A stretch of DNA of 39,523 nucleotides from Firmicutes bacterium CAG:95 (GCA_000438155.1 FR902893.1:1-39523); one strand, 5' to 3'. Counted from the first letter of the stretch, positions 7,780 through 16,354 are shown. Made by a program: numbers and translations. The notes: a model not told the origin generated them from the sequence alone.

Positions 7780-8043
7780 TGTAAAATGTCTCCTTCTTGT
7801 CACCTTCTTTAATATTATTTTTCATAAAACGGTTTAAAGCTGCAGGCGGATCCTGTAACTTACCGCTTTTTTGGACACCCATAGTATATCGTCATCCGGG
7901 AAAAAATAATAGTTGGTGAAATAGACAATTAATTCATTAAAAACCTCAAAAAATAGTACATAAGTACCAATAAACTACTTATTGCCGTGGCAGTTCAGCA
8001 TTATCATTGGGAACAGTTCAGACCTGCCTGTTCATAAGCTGCC

Positions 8044-8068
8044 GGATTGTATGGGATTGTATGGATTG
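8044..8068 (+). repeat. 2.5 tandem copies of a 10-bp repeat upstream of the yvcK promoter
   Basis: GGATTGTATG occurs at 8044-8053 and again at 8054-8063, followed by a partial copy GATTG (8064-8068). The array ends 12 bases before the -35 box. Helically phased direct repeats in this place may bind an activator. A simple slippage repeat is the alternative. Confidence 0.5.
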
Positions 8069-8080
8069 AGTGCAGTATAA

Positions 8081-8109
8081 TTGAAAATTAAAGAGAAATT
8101 TGCTATGAT
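8081..8109 (+). promoter_or_regulatory. Sigma-A promoter for the yvcK-like gene
   Basis: TTGAAA (8081-8086), 17-base spacer, TATGAT (8104-8109). The ribosome binding site GGAAAGGGG follows near 8130-8138, and the ATG is at 8152. Confidence 0.7.
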
Positions 8110-8151
8110 ATTAATATACAAAAATAACCGGAAAGGGGAAATAAAGCTGCT

Positions 8152-9093
8152 ATGAAAAAGGTTGTTATTTTCGGAGGAGGTACAGGGTTATCCTGTATTT
8201 TGTCCGGACTAAAGCTTTTTCCGATCGATGTGACAACGGTAATTGCTGTCAGTGATAATGGAAGCAGCACGGGGAAGCTGAAGGAAGAGCTGAATATACC
8301 GGCAGTAGGGGATGTCGGAAAGGTATTGCTTTCCATGGCTAACGTGGATGAAGATTTTATTGATCTTTTAAGCTACCGCTTTGAAAAGGGCTCCCTGAAT
8401 AATCATCCTGTGAGAAACATCGTGCTTGCAGCCCTGATTGATCTGAAGGGAAATCTGACGGAAGCAACCAAATATATGTGCAAGCTTCTGGATATTAAAG
8501 GGACAGTGCTTCCGCTGACGGGTGAAAAGATCGATCTGGTTGGTGAAAGCACGGAAAGAGAATATTTTGGAGAAGAGGCTGTCAGCAGGAATATAAGGAA
8601 CATCAGCCGTCTGAGTTATGATCATGATATTAAAATTGAACAGGAAATCCGGGAGAAGATCGAAGAGGCAGATCTGATTATTTTCAGTGCGGGAAGCCTG
8701 TATACCAGTATTGTTCCGCATCTGCTTGCTCCTGAAGTGAGGAGCGCTCTGGAGGAAACGAAGGCTCCGCTTTTATACATATCCAATCTGGTAACACAGC
8801 CCGGTGAGACGGATATCCAGACCGTCAGCCGGCATGTGGAGATATTGAATGAGTATCTGGGTTCCCGTAAGATCGATCTGGTGGTTGCAAATAACGGAAC
8901 AGTGGATGAGAATGTGCGGGAACGGTATTTAAGTGCAGAGAATAAGCGAATCGTCCAGGTGGATCATATTACATTGGAAAAGATGGGGGTTCAGATTATA
9001 GAGGATGATATTTTCTGCATTGAAGATGAGAAGATCAGACACAATGCATTAAAGACGGCATTTCTTATCTTTTCCTATCTGATGGAAGCATAA
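8152..9093 (+). CDS. YvcK/CofD-family factor (gluconeogenesis factor-like)
   Basis: A 313-residue cytoplasmic protein of the YvcK/CofD fold. It opens with a nucleotide-binding glycine motif IFGGGTGLSCILSGLK, then VSDNGSSTGKLKEEL, GDVGKVL and NHPVRNIVLAAL. Later family segments are FSAGSLYTSIVPHLL and YISNLVTQPGETD. In Bacillus, YvcK binds UDP-sugars and is needed for growth on gluconeogenic carbon and for cell-wall homeostasis. The usual neighbours rapZ and whiA are absent, so this may be a second, stand-alone paralogue. I leave the symbol empty because of that context and because it is slightly diverged in the DNGSS motif. The next gene, a diguanylate cyclase, starts 27 bases downstream with its own Shine-Dalgarno sequence and is likely co-transcribed. 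Confidence 0.85.
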   Translation: MKKVVIFGGGTGLSCILSGLKLFPIDVTTVIAVSDNGSSTGKLKEELNIPAVGDVGKVLLSMANVDEDFIDLLSYRFEKGSLNNHPVRNIVLAALIDLKGNLTEATKYMCKLLDIKGTVLPLTGEKIDLVGESTEREYFGEEAVSRNIRNISRLSYDHDIKIEQEIREKIEEADLIIFSAGSLYTSIVPHLLAPEVRSALEETKAPLLYISNLVTQPGETDIQTVSRHVEILNEYLGSRKIDLVVANNGTVDENVRERYLSAENKRIVQVDHITLEKMGVQIIEDDIFCIEDEKIRHNALKTAFLIFSYLMEA

Positions 9094-9120
9094 AAAGTAT
9101 GGGGATAAGGGAGTTATAAA

Positions 9121-10191
9121 ATGGGTAAGCTGAAAAACATATTGTTCATGGATGTGGATAATCCAAATGAAAAAGCAGATGGTCCCATTGCTTTGCGCAT
9201 CAGCGCCATTGTTATGATGATATATCTGGCGGTGATATCCGTTATGCTGGTTATGGGGCATCGTGTCTTATGGATGGTCGGGAATCTGTTATTTGTGTTA
9301 ATATATGGATATCTGATAGGAATGACCTATCGCAATCATACAAGAATAGCACTTATATTGTACAATGTGGTTACAGTTGCGGCTGTTTGTTTTAATGTGG
9401 GTCTGATCGGCTGGAACATCGGCATACAGCATTTTCTGTTTGTACTTGTTTTGATGGATCTGATTTTTACGTGTAGGAATAGATGGAATCAATGTGCAGT
9501 AGTGCTGTTTTTGTGTGTGATAAGGCTTGCTTTGTATTTTTATTGCCGGATGTATGCTACGACCATACAGCTGCAGATTTTTTATGATATTTTTTTACAG
9601 GTATTTACAACGGTTGCTGTATTTTTCATGCTCTATTTAAATGGAATGATGCTTGCCAGGGATTCGCAGATAATTGAAAGAAAGCTGATGAAGTATAATA
9701 AAGAGCTTCAGAGGGCTGCTAACACGGACATGTTAACAAAGCTATGGAACAGGCTTTTTTTGATGCAGTATATGGAGAAAAAGGTTGCATCGCCGGATAT
9801 TTTTCTGTCAATTGCGATTGGCGACATCGATTTCTTTAAGAAGGTCAATGACACCTATGGACATGAGTGTGGTGATGAGGTATTAAGAACACTGGCAGCT
9901 GTCTTTAAAAAGGAAATGGAAGGCCACGGTGTAGTGGCAAGATGGGGCGGAGAGGAATTCATCTTTGTGTTTGAGGGTGTGAACGGAGATGAAGCAATGG
10001 TGTTATTGGATCATTTACAACGTGCGATCCGTGATACTGTAATCAATTACGAAGGTCTGCAGCTTAAGGTGACAATGACGTTCGGACTTGTTGAATATAA
10101 TACGAAGCTTAGACTGGATGAAAATATTAATATAGCAGATGAGCGTCTGTACATCGGAAAAGAAAAGGGACGCGACCGGATCATATACTGA
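9121..10191 (+). CDS. Membrane-bound GGDEF diguanylate cyclase
   Basis: A 356-residue protein. The N-terminal 175 residues are about six hydrophobic helices with short loops and no extracellular domain, forming a membrane sensor like other small MHYT/5TM-type cyclases. A short coiled region (about 180-200) leads to a full GGDEF domain with TDMLTKLWNR, the metal-site IGDIDFFKKVND, TYGHECGDEVL and the intact signature RWGGEEFIFVF (GGEEF at 276-280). It should make c-di-GMP. The inhibitory RxxD site is absent, since the corresponding positions read EGHG, so product feedback through it is unlikely. AAGGGAG (9107-9113) fixes the start. It is probably in one unit with the YvcK-like gene, an unusual pairing. 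Confidence 0.93.
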   Translation: MGKLKNILFMDVDNPNEKADGPIALRISAIVMMIYLAVISVMLVMGHRVLWMVGNLLFVLIYGYLIGMTYRNHTRIALILYNVVTVAAVCFNVGLIGWNIGIQHFLFVLVLMDLIFTCRNRWNQCAVVLFLCVIRLALYFYCRMYATTIQLQIFYDIFLQVFTTVAVFFMLYLNGMMLARDSQIIERKLMKYNKELQRAANTDMLTKLWNRLFLMQYMEKKVASPDIFLSIAIGDIDFFKKVNDTYGHECGDEVLRTLAAVFKKEMEGHGVVARWGGEEFIFVFEGVNGDEAMVLLDHLQRAIRDTVINYEGLQLKVTMTFGLVEYNTKLRLDENINIADERLYIGKEKGRDRIIY

Positions 10192-10253
10192 CCTATAATA
10201 AATCATTGAATCGCATGCTTTTAGTCGTAATAGCATTCGAATTGAGAACTTTA

Positions 10254-10282
10254 TTGAAATTCCGGTCAGATGATAGTATAAT
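10254..10282 (+). promoter_or_regulatory. Sigma-A promoter for pgi
   Basis: TTGAAA (10254-10259), 17-base spacer, consensus TATAAT (10277-10282). An in-frame ATG at 10285 lies right after the -10 box and cannot be the translation start, which supports the later ATG at 10336. Confidence 0.8.
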
Positions 10283-10335
10283 TTATGCGGATTTATATGA
10301 ACATAACTATAAAAGCACACAAGGAGGAATCAGTT

Positions 10336-11916
10336 ATGCTTAACTGGAAAAATCTGGACACCCTTGCTTCTTATCAGGAACTTGAGAAGACAGACCGTGT
10401 CAAGCTGGAAGAAGTGATGTCTGGTGAAAACGGTGCAGACCGTGTCAAGAATTACAGCATCCCGATGGTAGAAGGTCTTACTTATAATTACGCTGCAAAG
10501 GCAGTGGATAATCAGGTACTTGAAGTACTTGCAAAGCTTGCGGAAGAAGCACAGCTTGTAGAGAAATTTGAATCCCTTTACAATGGTGCGGTAATTAACA
10601 CGGGCGAGAAGCGTCTGGTTCTGCATCAGCTTACCCGTGGACAGCTTGGAAATAAGGTAGAGGCTGATGGTGTGGATAAGCGTGAATTCTATGTGACACA
10701 GCAGAAGAGAATTGCAGAGTTTGCAAATAAGGTACATGCCGGAGAGATTACCAACGCAGCAGGTGAGAAGTTCACCACAGTTGTACAGATCGGTATCGGC
10801 GGCAGCGACTTAGGTCCCCGTGCGATGTATCTTGCATTGGAGAACTGGGCTAAGAAGAACAATACCTTTAAGATGGAAGCAAAGTTCATCAGTAATGTGG
10901 ATCCGGATGATGCGGCAGCCGTATTAAATTCGATTGATGTTGCACATTCCCTGTTCGTACTGGTTTCCAAGTCCGGTACAACCTTAGAGACCTTAACAAA
11001 CGAATCCTTCGTTAAGGATGCTCTTGCAAAGGCCGGATTAGATGCTTCCAAGCATATGATCGCAGTTACAAGTGAAACCTCTCCTCTTGCAAAGAGCGCA
11101 GATTATCTGGCAGCCTTCTTCATGGATGATTACATCGGAGGCCGTTATTCCTCTTCCTCCGCAGTAGGCGGCGCGGTTCTGTCTCTGGCATTTGGACCGG
11201 AAGTATTTGCACAGTTCCTGGATGGTGCAGCAGAAGTGGATCGGCTTTCTGCAAACAGGGAGCTTATGAAGAATCCGGAAATGCTCGATGCATTAATCGG
11301 TGTTTATGAGCGTAATGTACTGGGATATCCTGCAACCGCAGTTCTTCCTTATTCCCAGGCACTCAGCCGTTTCCCTGCTCATTTACAGCAGCTTGATATG
11401 GAATCCAACGGCAAGTCCGTAAACCGTTTCGGCGAGCCGATCAACTATGTAACAGGACCGATCATCTTTGGTGAACCGGGAACCAATGGACAGCATTCTT
11501 TCTATCAGTTATTACATCAGGGAACTGATATTGTACCGTTACAGTTCATCGGATTTAAGAACAGCCAGATTGGCACGGATGTTGTTATTCAGGACAGCAC
11601 CAGCCAGCAGAAGCTCTGTGCAAACGTAGCAGCCCAGATCGTTGCATTTGCATGTGGTAAGGAAGATGAGAACCGCAACAAGAATTTCGAAGGCGGCCGT
11701 CCGTCCAGCATTATTATCGGTGAGGAATTGACACCGGCTGCTTTAGGTGCGCTGCTTGCACACTTCGAGAACAAGGTAATGTTCCAGGGCTTTGTATGGA
11801 ATATTAACAGCTTCGATCAGGAAGGTGTGCAGCTGGGTAAGGTGCTCGCAAAGAGAGTGCTTGCACATGATACCGATGGAGCACTGAAGGTTTACAGTGA
11901 GCTGCTGAATATTTAA
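10336..11916 (+). CDS. pgi: Glucose-6-phosphate isomerase
   Basis: Interconverts glucose 6-phosphate and fructose 6-phosphate in glycolysis. The 526-residue protein is of ordinary length for the family. Visible signatures are GIGGSDLGPRAM (sugar-phosphate site), SKSGTTLETLTN (phosphate-binding loop), GGRYSSSSAVGG, ESNGKSVNRFG and GQHSFYQLLHQGT, the last containing the catalytic His region. AAGGAGG at 10321-10327 lies 8 bases before the ATG. It is monocistronic, with a strong promoter directly upstream and a terminator downstream. Codon choice is more biased (GCA/CTT/AAG-rich) than in neighbouring accessory genes, as expected for a highly expressed enzyme. Confidence 0.97.
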   Translation: MLNWKNLDTLASYQELEKTDRVKLEEVMSGENGADRVKNYSIPMVEGLTYNYAAKAVDNQVLEVLAKLAEEAQLVEKFESLYNGAVINTGEKRLVLHQLTRGQLGNKVEADGVDKREFYVTQQKRIAEFANKVHAGEITNAAGEKFTTVVQIGIGGSDLGPRAMYLALENWAKKNNTFKMEAKFISNVDPDDAAAVLNSIDVAHSLFVLVSKSGTTLETLTNESFVKDALAKAGLDASKHMIAVTSETSPLAKSADYLAAFFMDDYIGGRYSSSSAVGGAVLSLAFGPEVFAQFLDGAAEVDRLSANRELMKNPEMLDALIGVYERNVLGYPATAVLPYSQALSRFPAHLQQLDMESNGKSVNRFGEPINYVTGPIIFGEPGTNGQHSFYQLLHQGTDIVPLQFIGFKNSQIGTDVVIQDSTSQQKLCANVAAQIVAFACGKEDENRNKNFEGGRPSSIIIGEELTPAALGALLAHFENKVMFQGFVWNINSFDQEGVQLGKVLAKRVLAHDTDGALKVYSELLNI

Positions 11917-11946
11917 CTCTTAAGTTAATAAACAGGTTGGGTATAG

Positions 11947-11990
11947 ATGAGTATCACTATGGAGGAATTCTGTAGTGGTACTCATTTTCT
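11947..11990 (+). terminator. Rho-independent terminator of pgi
   Basis: ATGAGTATCACT (11947-11958) pairs with AGTGGTACTCAT (11974-11985) with one G-T pair. The stem is followed by TTTTCT. It lies 30 bases after the pgi stop. Confidence 0.8.
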
Positions 11991-12028
11991 ATTGGAATCA
12001 ATCTACGGTATCTGGCACCTTTGGACAG

Positions 12029-12065
12029 TTGAGGTAATAGGATAAAAATGATACAATAAGTATCA
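12029..12065 (+). promoter_or_regulatory. Promoter with a palindromic operator over the -10 box
   Basis: TTGAGG (12029-12034), 17-base spacer, TACAAT (12052-12057). The inverted repeat TGATAC-AATAA-GTATCA (12049-12065) covers the -10 box, a typical place for a repressor. The 5' leader to the next gene would be about 75 bases. Confidence 0.5.
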
Positions 12066-12138
12066 TATAACTCATTGGAATGCTATTTGTTTTGTATCGT
12101 TGTGAATAGCTGTTAAATTGTGAAAAGGAGAGCGGAAT

Positions 12139-12909
12139 ATGAATGTAAAGAAGGCGTTATTTTATGCGGCACCGGTGGCACTTGCCGGATTTCTGTATTT
12201 GGGGGAAGCGACAGGAATCGGAGAGGTGCTGGCGAAAACGGTGAAGACAGTGATTCAGACGGAGACAGTAGGAGATTGGGAACAAGTAATAATATATCAA
12301 AAGACAGATGGGGAATTTACAACAGAAAACTTTATTTATAAATTATCTAATGCTGATCCGAGCGGCTCATATGTGTACCATAAATATCCAATAATTAAGA
12401 CCGATATTGTAACCGAAACCGAAGTACCGGATGATTCACAGTCAAGTGATGTGAGCGTGAAGGTTGTGCCGACGGTAGATCCGGAAGCGGAAGCAGCACG
12501 GGAGAGGGCACGACAGGAGGCAATCGAAAAGGCACGGGAAGAGGCAGAGGTAAAGGTACAGAAGGAAGCAGAGCAGAAGACGGAAGATTTTGCGAAAGAG
12601 ATTGCGAAGATGACGGAACAGGCAATTCAGGCTTCTTCAAAGGCAGATGAGGTAAACGGAGAAGCTGCCGGGACACCTATTGCGGTCATTAAGACGGATT
12701 ATTTCACCTGCTTTACACAGGAGATGTTAAAACAGCTTGCGGCCAATCCGAATGTAAATTATGAAATCCATTACCGTTATCAGGGAAAGCGTTATGTGGT
12801 GGTAATTCCTGCAGGAACCGATTACAGTCAGCTTAAGGATTCAAATGGATATTATGGATTCCGTTATCTGGACAGTATTTTTGGTGGTTATGAAGAGGGA
12901 ACAAAGTAA
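12139..12909 (+). CDS. Secreted protein with charged coiled coil, function unknown
   Basis: A 256-residue protein I cannot name. It starts with a short basic region and a hydrophobic stretch (ALFYAAPVALAGFLYLG), which fits a signal peptide or membrane anchor. A region without motifs (about 30-110) is followed by an alanine/glutamate/arginine-rich coiled coil (about 115-170). The last 70 residues form a compact module: MLKQLAANPNVNYEIHYRY, then GKRYVVVIPAG and YYGFRYLDSIFGG. From memory, modules of this pattern (LxxNPxVxxxxxYxYxGxxYxVxIPAG...GF..L..IFG) recur at the end of exported proteins of Clostridia, which suggests a small extracellular domain; I cannot verify that here. AAGGAG (12125-12130) supports the start. 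Two GT-C mannosyltransferases follow, making it a possible substrate or partner, by position only. Confidence 0.75.
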   Translation: MNVKKALFYAAPVALAGFLYLGEATGIGEVLAKTVKTVIQTETVGDWEQVIIYQKTDGEFTTENFIYKLSNADPSGSYVYHKYPIIKTDIVTETEVPDDSQSSDVSVKVVPTVDPEAEAARERARQEAIEKAREEAEVKVQKEAEQKTEDFAKEIAKMTEQAIQASSKADEVNGEAAGTPIAVIKTDYFTCFTQEMLKQLAANPNVNYEIHYRYQGKRYVVVIPAGTDYSQLKDSNGYYGFRYLDSIFGGYEEGTK

Positions 12910-12955
12910 TTACTATGATTAGTCTTATCATTATCTTAGAGGTGATATTTCTTAG

Positions 12956-13016
12956 CATCAGCGGCATATATTATATGTCGCTGATGGCATATAATATATG
13001 CCGCTGATGGCATATA
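12956..13016. repeat. Perfect 22-bp inverted repeat with an alternative two-hairpin fold, covering a start codon
   Basis: The stretch 12956-12977 is the exact reverse complement of 12988-13009, with a 10-base loop. CATCAGCG (12956-12963) can instead pair with CGCTGATG in the loop (12979-12986). That frees GGCATAT (12986-12992) to pair with ATATGCC (12996-13002), giving two small hairpins instead of one long one. CGCTGATGGCATATA is also directly repeated at 12979-12993 and 13002-13016. No T run follows, so it is not a standard terminator. It covers the first start codon (12998) of the mannosyltransferase gene. Confidence 0.75.
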
Positions 13017-14992
13017 AGGGGCAGGATCAATTCCATAAGAAGAAGGTTGTACTGGCAGTAGTAATGTTTGGCTGTTCCATGCCGGGAGTACTTACCTGTG
13101 TAACGGGAGATTTACAGGAAAAGGAGTGGGAAACAGGTTTTCTTACTTGTTCTCTCACGCTTCTGGTGATAGCGGTTGTATGGCTGCTCTTTCTGTTGAG
13201 AGAGAGATTACGCAATCGTCTTTTATGGGAAGAAGAAAAGGTATCCATCCGGGAGGAGATCTTTCAGGCGGATTCTGTGAAAGAGCCGGTTACCCGGAAG
13301 CAGATCCTGTGTTTAGTGGTTTTGACATTTGTTTATGGTATTCTGATCTTTTATCGTCTGGGAAGCCGGGAGACTCCGCAGACCTCTTTGGAGCTTTCTA
13401 CAGACGGAATCAGGGATGAGATTGTACTTGATCTCGGAGAAGAGAAGGATGTAGGAAGCGTTCAGATTTATCTGGGGCATATGGTGGACCGGCTGGTTGC
13501 GGTTTCCTATTATGATACAGAGCAGAAACAGTGGGTTCCGTTGGAAGAGGAAGTAACGATGGAATCCAATTATTGTTGGAATACATTGGAGATTCATCAT
13601 AAGCTGCGTTATCTGGGTCTGGTGTCGCGGAATGTAAGTGCCAGTTATCTGGAGATGGTCATTACAGGTGAGGATAGGGAACATCTGCTTCCGGTAAACG
13701 CCGAGGATTATCCGGAGCTTTTTGATGAGCAGGAACTGTTTCCGGAGGAAATGACCTATTATGATACCACGATGTTTGATGAGGTGTACTATGCAGGAAG
13801 TGCCTACGAATTTTTACAGGGAATGCAGATGTATGAGATCACGCATCCACCCATGGGAAAGATACTGATCGCCATTGGGGAAGGGTTGTTTGGAGTAACA
13901 CCGTTTGGCTGGAGGTTTGTCAGTGCTTTGGCAGGTGTATTGCTTGTTCCGCTCTTTTTCTGGTTTCTGTATCTTGTCACTACGAATGGAACGGTTGCCT
14001 TGATCGGAACAGTATTGCTGTCTATGGACTTTATGCATTTTACATTATCAAGAATTGCCACACTGGACAGCCTGGCAGCATTCTTTATTTTGCTGATGAT
14101 TACCCTTCTGATCTATGGATTAAAGCTGGCAGACCGGGAATTGGCAGAGGGTAGAAAAGCTCCATCGATGAAGCTGGTGGCCTGGATGATACTGGATGGT
14201 CTTGCTGTTGGAATGGGAGTATCCACGAAATGGACAGGGTTTTATGCAATGCTGGCCATGGCAGTATGTTTTCTGTTCTTTATCGGAACTTGGTTTCGGA
14301 AACAGAAGAAAAACAGGAAGCCGGTCCGGTATGTCGTTACTTTATGTATCGAAGGACTGGGAATCTACAGCCTTTTGCCATTGGGGGTATATCTGCTTTC
14401 CTTTATACCGCAGATGAAAGCGGAAGGTGCAAGGAATCTGTGGGAGGTTATGTGGAATGCTTCCCTGTATATGCTGAATTTTCATAGTGAGATTGTGTTT
14501 AAGCATCCTTACGAAAGTCCGTGGTATACCTGGCCTCTGGATCTGGTTCCGCTGATGGACGCAGGGGATTTTATCGGAGAGGATAAGGTAAGCCTTATTG
14601 CAACCTTTGGGAATCCTTTGATCTGGTGGGCCGGAATTGCAGCATTTTTTTATCTGATCTGCAGAGTAGTCCGGAAGAGAGATAGGCTGGCAGGAATTCT
14701 GTGCTTCTCTTATCTGATGATGCTGGCTCCATGGTTCTTTATAAAAAGAACGGTATTCATTTATCAATACTATGCAAGCAGTATCTTCTTATGTGGAATG
14801 CTGGGATATACCTTATGGCTTATAGGAAAAAAGAAGCGGCAGGCGATTTCTGTTTTTCTTGAGGCAGCATTTTTCCTGTTTCTGATGTTCTTTCCGGTAA
14901 TTTCCGGCATGACAGTTAAGGTAGGTCATATTACCTCGTATCTTCAATGGTTTGAGACCTGGCAGTTTGTGATTATGGGAGGAGGAGCATGA
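12998..14992 (+). CDS. PMT-type (GT39) phospholipid-linked mannosyltransferase
   Basis: A 664-residue GT-C membrane enzyme expected to move a mannose or similar sugar from a polyprenyl carrier to an acceptor outside the membrane. After an N-terminal helix and a second helix near residue 45-60 there is an insert of about 110 residues (about 120-235) that looks like an extracellular beta-sandwich, of F5/8C-like character. Then come the PMT hallmarks: FDEVYYAG (catalytic Asp-Glu), ITHPPMGKILIAIGE, FGWRFVSALAG, FTLSRIATLDS, GVSTKWTGFYAM and SPWYTWPL. At least nine membrane helices follow. The start is uncertain: ATGs at 12998 and 13007 both lie in or beside a strong hairpin and neither has a good Shine-Dalgarno sequence. 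It overlaps the next gene by ATGA. Confidence 0.88.
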   Translation: MPLMAYKGQDQFHKKKVVLAVVMFGCSMPGVLTCVTGDLQEKEWETGFLTCSLTLLVIAVVWLLFLLRERLRNRLLWEEEKVSIREEIFQADSVKEPVTRKQILCLVVLTFVYGILIFYRLGSRETPQTSLELSTDGIRDEIVLDLGEEKDVGSVQIYLGHMVDRLVAVSYYDTEQKQWVPLEEEVTMESNYCWNTLEIHHKLRYLGLVSRNVSASYLEMVITGEDREHLLPVNAEDYPELFDEQELFPEEMTYYDTTMFDEVYYAGSAYEFLQGMQMYEITHPPMGKILIAIGEGLFGVTPFGWRFVSALAGVLLVPLFFWFLYLVTTNGTVALIGTVLLSMDFMHFTLSRIATLDSLAAFFILLMITLLIYGLKLADRELAEGRKAPSMKLVAWMILDGLAVGMGVSTKWTGFYAMLAMAVCFLFFIGTWFRKQKKNRKPVRYVVTLCIEGLGIYSLLPLGVYLLSFIPQMKAEGARNLWEVMWNASLYMLNFHSEIVFKHPYESPWYTWPLDLVPLMDAGDFIGEDKVSLIATFGNPLIWWAGIAAFFYLICRVVRKRDRLAGILCFSYLMMLAPWFFIKRTVFIYQYYASSIFLCGMLGYTLWLIGKKKRQAISVFLEAAFFLFLMFFPVISGMTVKVGHITSYLQWFETWQFVIMGGGA

Positions 14993-16290
14993 GAGAGTAT
15001 CGTTTTGATGTAAAGAGGTGTTTCACTCCTGAAAATGTGGTAAGGTTATTGTTTGTCTGCGGCTGCATTTTAAGAATCTGGTATGCGGTGGTGACCCCGG
15101 TGACCATGCGGGGGCATGATATCTGGGAGTTATCTGTAAATGCGAAAGGAAAAGCCGCTTATCTGCTTCGTCTCATAGAATGGGGAAAGCTTCCGGATTC
15201 CTATGAGCTGCAGTTTTACCAACAGCCGTTTTATTATCTGTTAAGTGCACTGGCAGCAGCGGTGATGCGTGGCCTGACCGGGATAGAGGACGCAGCCTTT
15301 CTTGTGAATGCCGGAAAAGTGGTATCCTGCATTGCATCCTGTTTTTCCCTTTATTTATCGGAACGACTGCTTCGGGAATTCTGTTCGGTCAGGGTAAGAG
15401 GATATGGAATGGCGGTTCTTAGCTTTACACCGGTTTTCTGGCTGACAGGTGGAAGACTGGGAGAGGATGCCCTGACCTTTTTCTTTATGACAGCGGTGAT
15501 TCTTGGAACAGTGGAATGGGAAAAGCAGCCGGACTGGAAACATACCATTTTGCTTGCCGTTCTTTACGGGTGTGGCATGATGACGAAGATTTCTCTGGCA
15601 TTTCCGGCATTTTATACAGCATATATTTTCTGGAAGAATCGTAAAAGCAGCCGGTTTATTCCGAAAATGGCAGTATTTGCAGTATTTGCGCTGCCGCTTG
15701 GACTGTGGTATTCGGTACGGAACTTTGTCCTGTTCGGGCAGCCGTTGGGATATGTTCCTTCTATGGGAGAGATTCTTTATCGTGGAGACCGCTCTTATGT
15801 GGCACGTTTTTTGAGTCTGGACATAAAGAACTGGTTAACATCGCCTTATGCGAATCCATATCAGGACTATAATTTTCCGGTCTATCTTTTGAAATCGGAG
15901 CTTTTTGGAGAATTTATTTATGATATGCCGGTCTGGATTCCCACGCTGCTGCTCTTATTCAGTACGTTGCTGACGCTCTGTGTTGCAGGAATCGGGATTT
16001 ACAAAATCTGCAGATGGAAGTCCATTCCGGGAGAGAAACGACCTCTGATCTGGGGACTTTTATTTGGTGGATATGCAGCAATCTCCTATTGGAAACTGCC
16101 GTATGGCTGTTCCATGGATTTCCGGTATTATATGATGCTGACGGTCTGTAAGGTGCTTGTGCTGTGCTGCTTTCTGGATGAAGAGCCGGAGGGACATTTT
16201 GCACAGGAGCAATTGCTTTTGCAGAAGGGATTAAAAGGACTTTGCTTTCTTTTTGCCGGATTTTCCATACTCTTTTTTGTGATGCTGTAG
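14989..16290 (+). CDS. GT-C family membrane glycosyltransferase
   Basis: A 433-residue polytopic membrane protein. The first loop carries RGHDIWELSV and, further on, LPDSYELQFYQQPFYYLLSAL. This matches the layout of GT39/GT83-like enzymes, where an acidic residue after helix 1 is followed by a QPPLYY-like motif. GRLGEDALTFFFM and MMTKISLAFPAFYTAYIF resemble the RLD/TK steps of these enzymes. It overlaps the upstream PMT-type gene by four bases (ATGA), and GGAGGAG lies just before the start, so the two are translationally coupled. They may act in sequence on the same glycan or as a pair. The substrate is not readable. It does not have the Asp-Glu pair of its neighbour, so donor or acceptor may differ. 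Confidence 0.8.
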   Translation: MREYRFDVKRCFTPENVVRLLFVCGCILRIWYAVVTPVTMRGHDIWELSVNAKGKAAYLLRLIEWGKLPDSYELQFYQQPFYYLLSALAAAVMRGLTGIEDAAFLVNAGKVVSCIASCFSLYLSERLLREFCSVRVRGYGMAVLSFTPVFWLTGGRLGEDALTFFFMTAVILGTVEWEKQPDWKHTILLAVLYGCGMMTKISLAFPAFYTAYIFWKNRKSSRFIPKMAVFAVFALPLGLWYSVRNFVLFGQPLGYVPSMGEILYRGDRSYVARFLSLDIKNWLTSPYANPYQDYNFPVYLLKSELFGEFIYDMPVWIPTLLLLFSTLLTLCVAGIGIYKICRWKSIPGEKRPLIWGLLFGGYAAISYWKLPYGCSMDFRYYMMLTVCKVLVLCCFLDEEPEGHFAQEQLLLQKGLKGLCFLFAGFSILFFVML

Positions 16291-16326
16291 GTTAATTAAG
16301 GAATTTTCTCATTGAGTTTATTCCTA

Positions 16327-16354
16327 TGGACAATACAGGAAAAATGTGTATAAA
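16327..16354 (+). promoter_or_regulatory. Probable promoter for trxA
   Basis: TGGACA (16327-16332), 16-base spacer, TATAAA (16349-16354). It lies 45 bases before the ATG at 16399, with AAAGGAG in between. Confidence 0.5.

Larger units (their letters stand above)
7780..8151. other. Intergenic region between divergent pilin-like and YvcK-like genes
   Basis: No gene is visible in these about 370 bases. On the pilin side there is a nested dyad: AAAACGGT (7826-7833) with ACCG-C-TTTT (7862-7870), and CAGG (7843-7846) with CCTG (7852-7855) around GGATCC. This would be in the pilin leader if transcription starts near the minus-strand TATACT opposite 7883-7888. On the YvcK side there are tandem 10-bp repeats and a sigma-A promoter, listed separately. 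I checked the dyad against c-di-GMP riboswitch consensus features and found no match. Confidence 0.5.

Noticed and set aside
7826..7870. c-di-GMP riboswitch before the pilin-like gene
   Set aside because: The nested dyad does not have the conserved GEMM core sequences or tetraloop; it is only an inverted repeat.
12120..12341. Frame of 73 codons overlapping the secreted coiled-coil gene
   Set aside because: The other frame has a signal peptide, a ribosome binding site and a longer conserved-looking product.
12956..13009. Inverted repeat as a transposon end or Rho-independent terminator
   Set aside because: No transposase, target duplication or T run is present, and the repeat overlaps a start codon.
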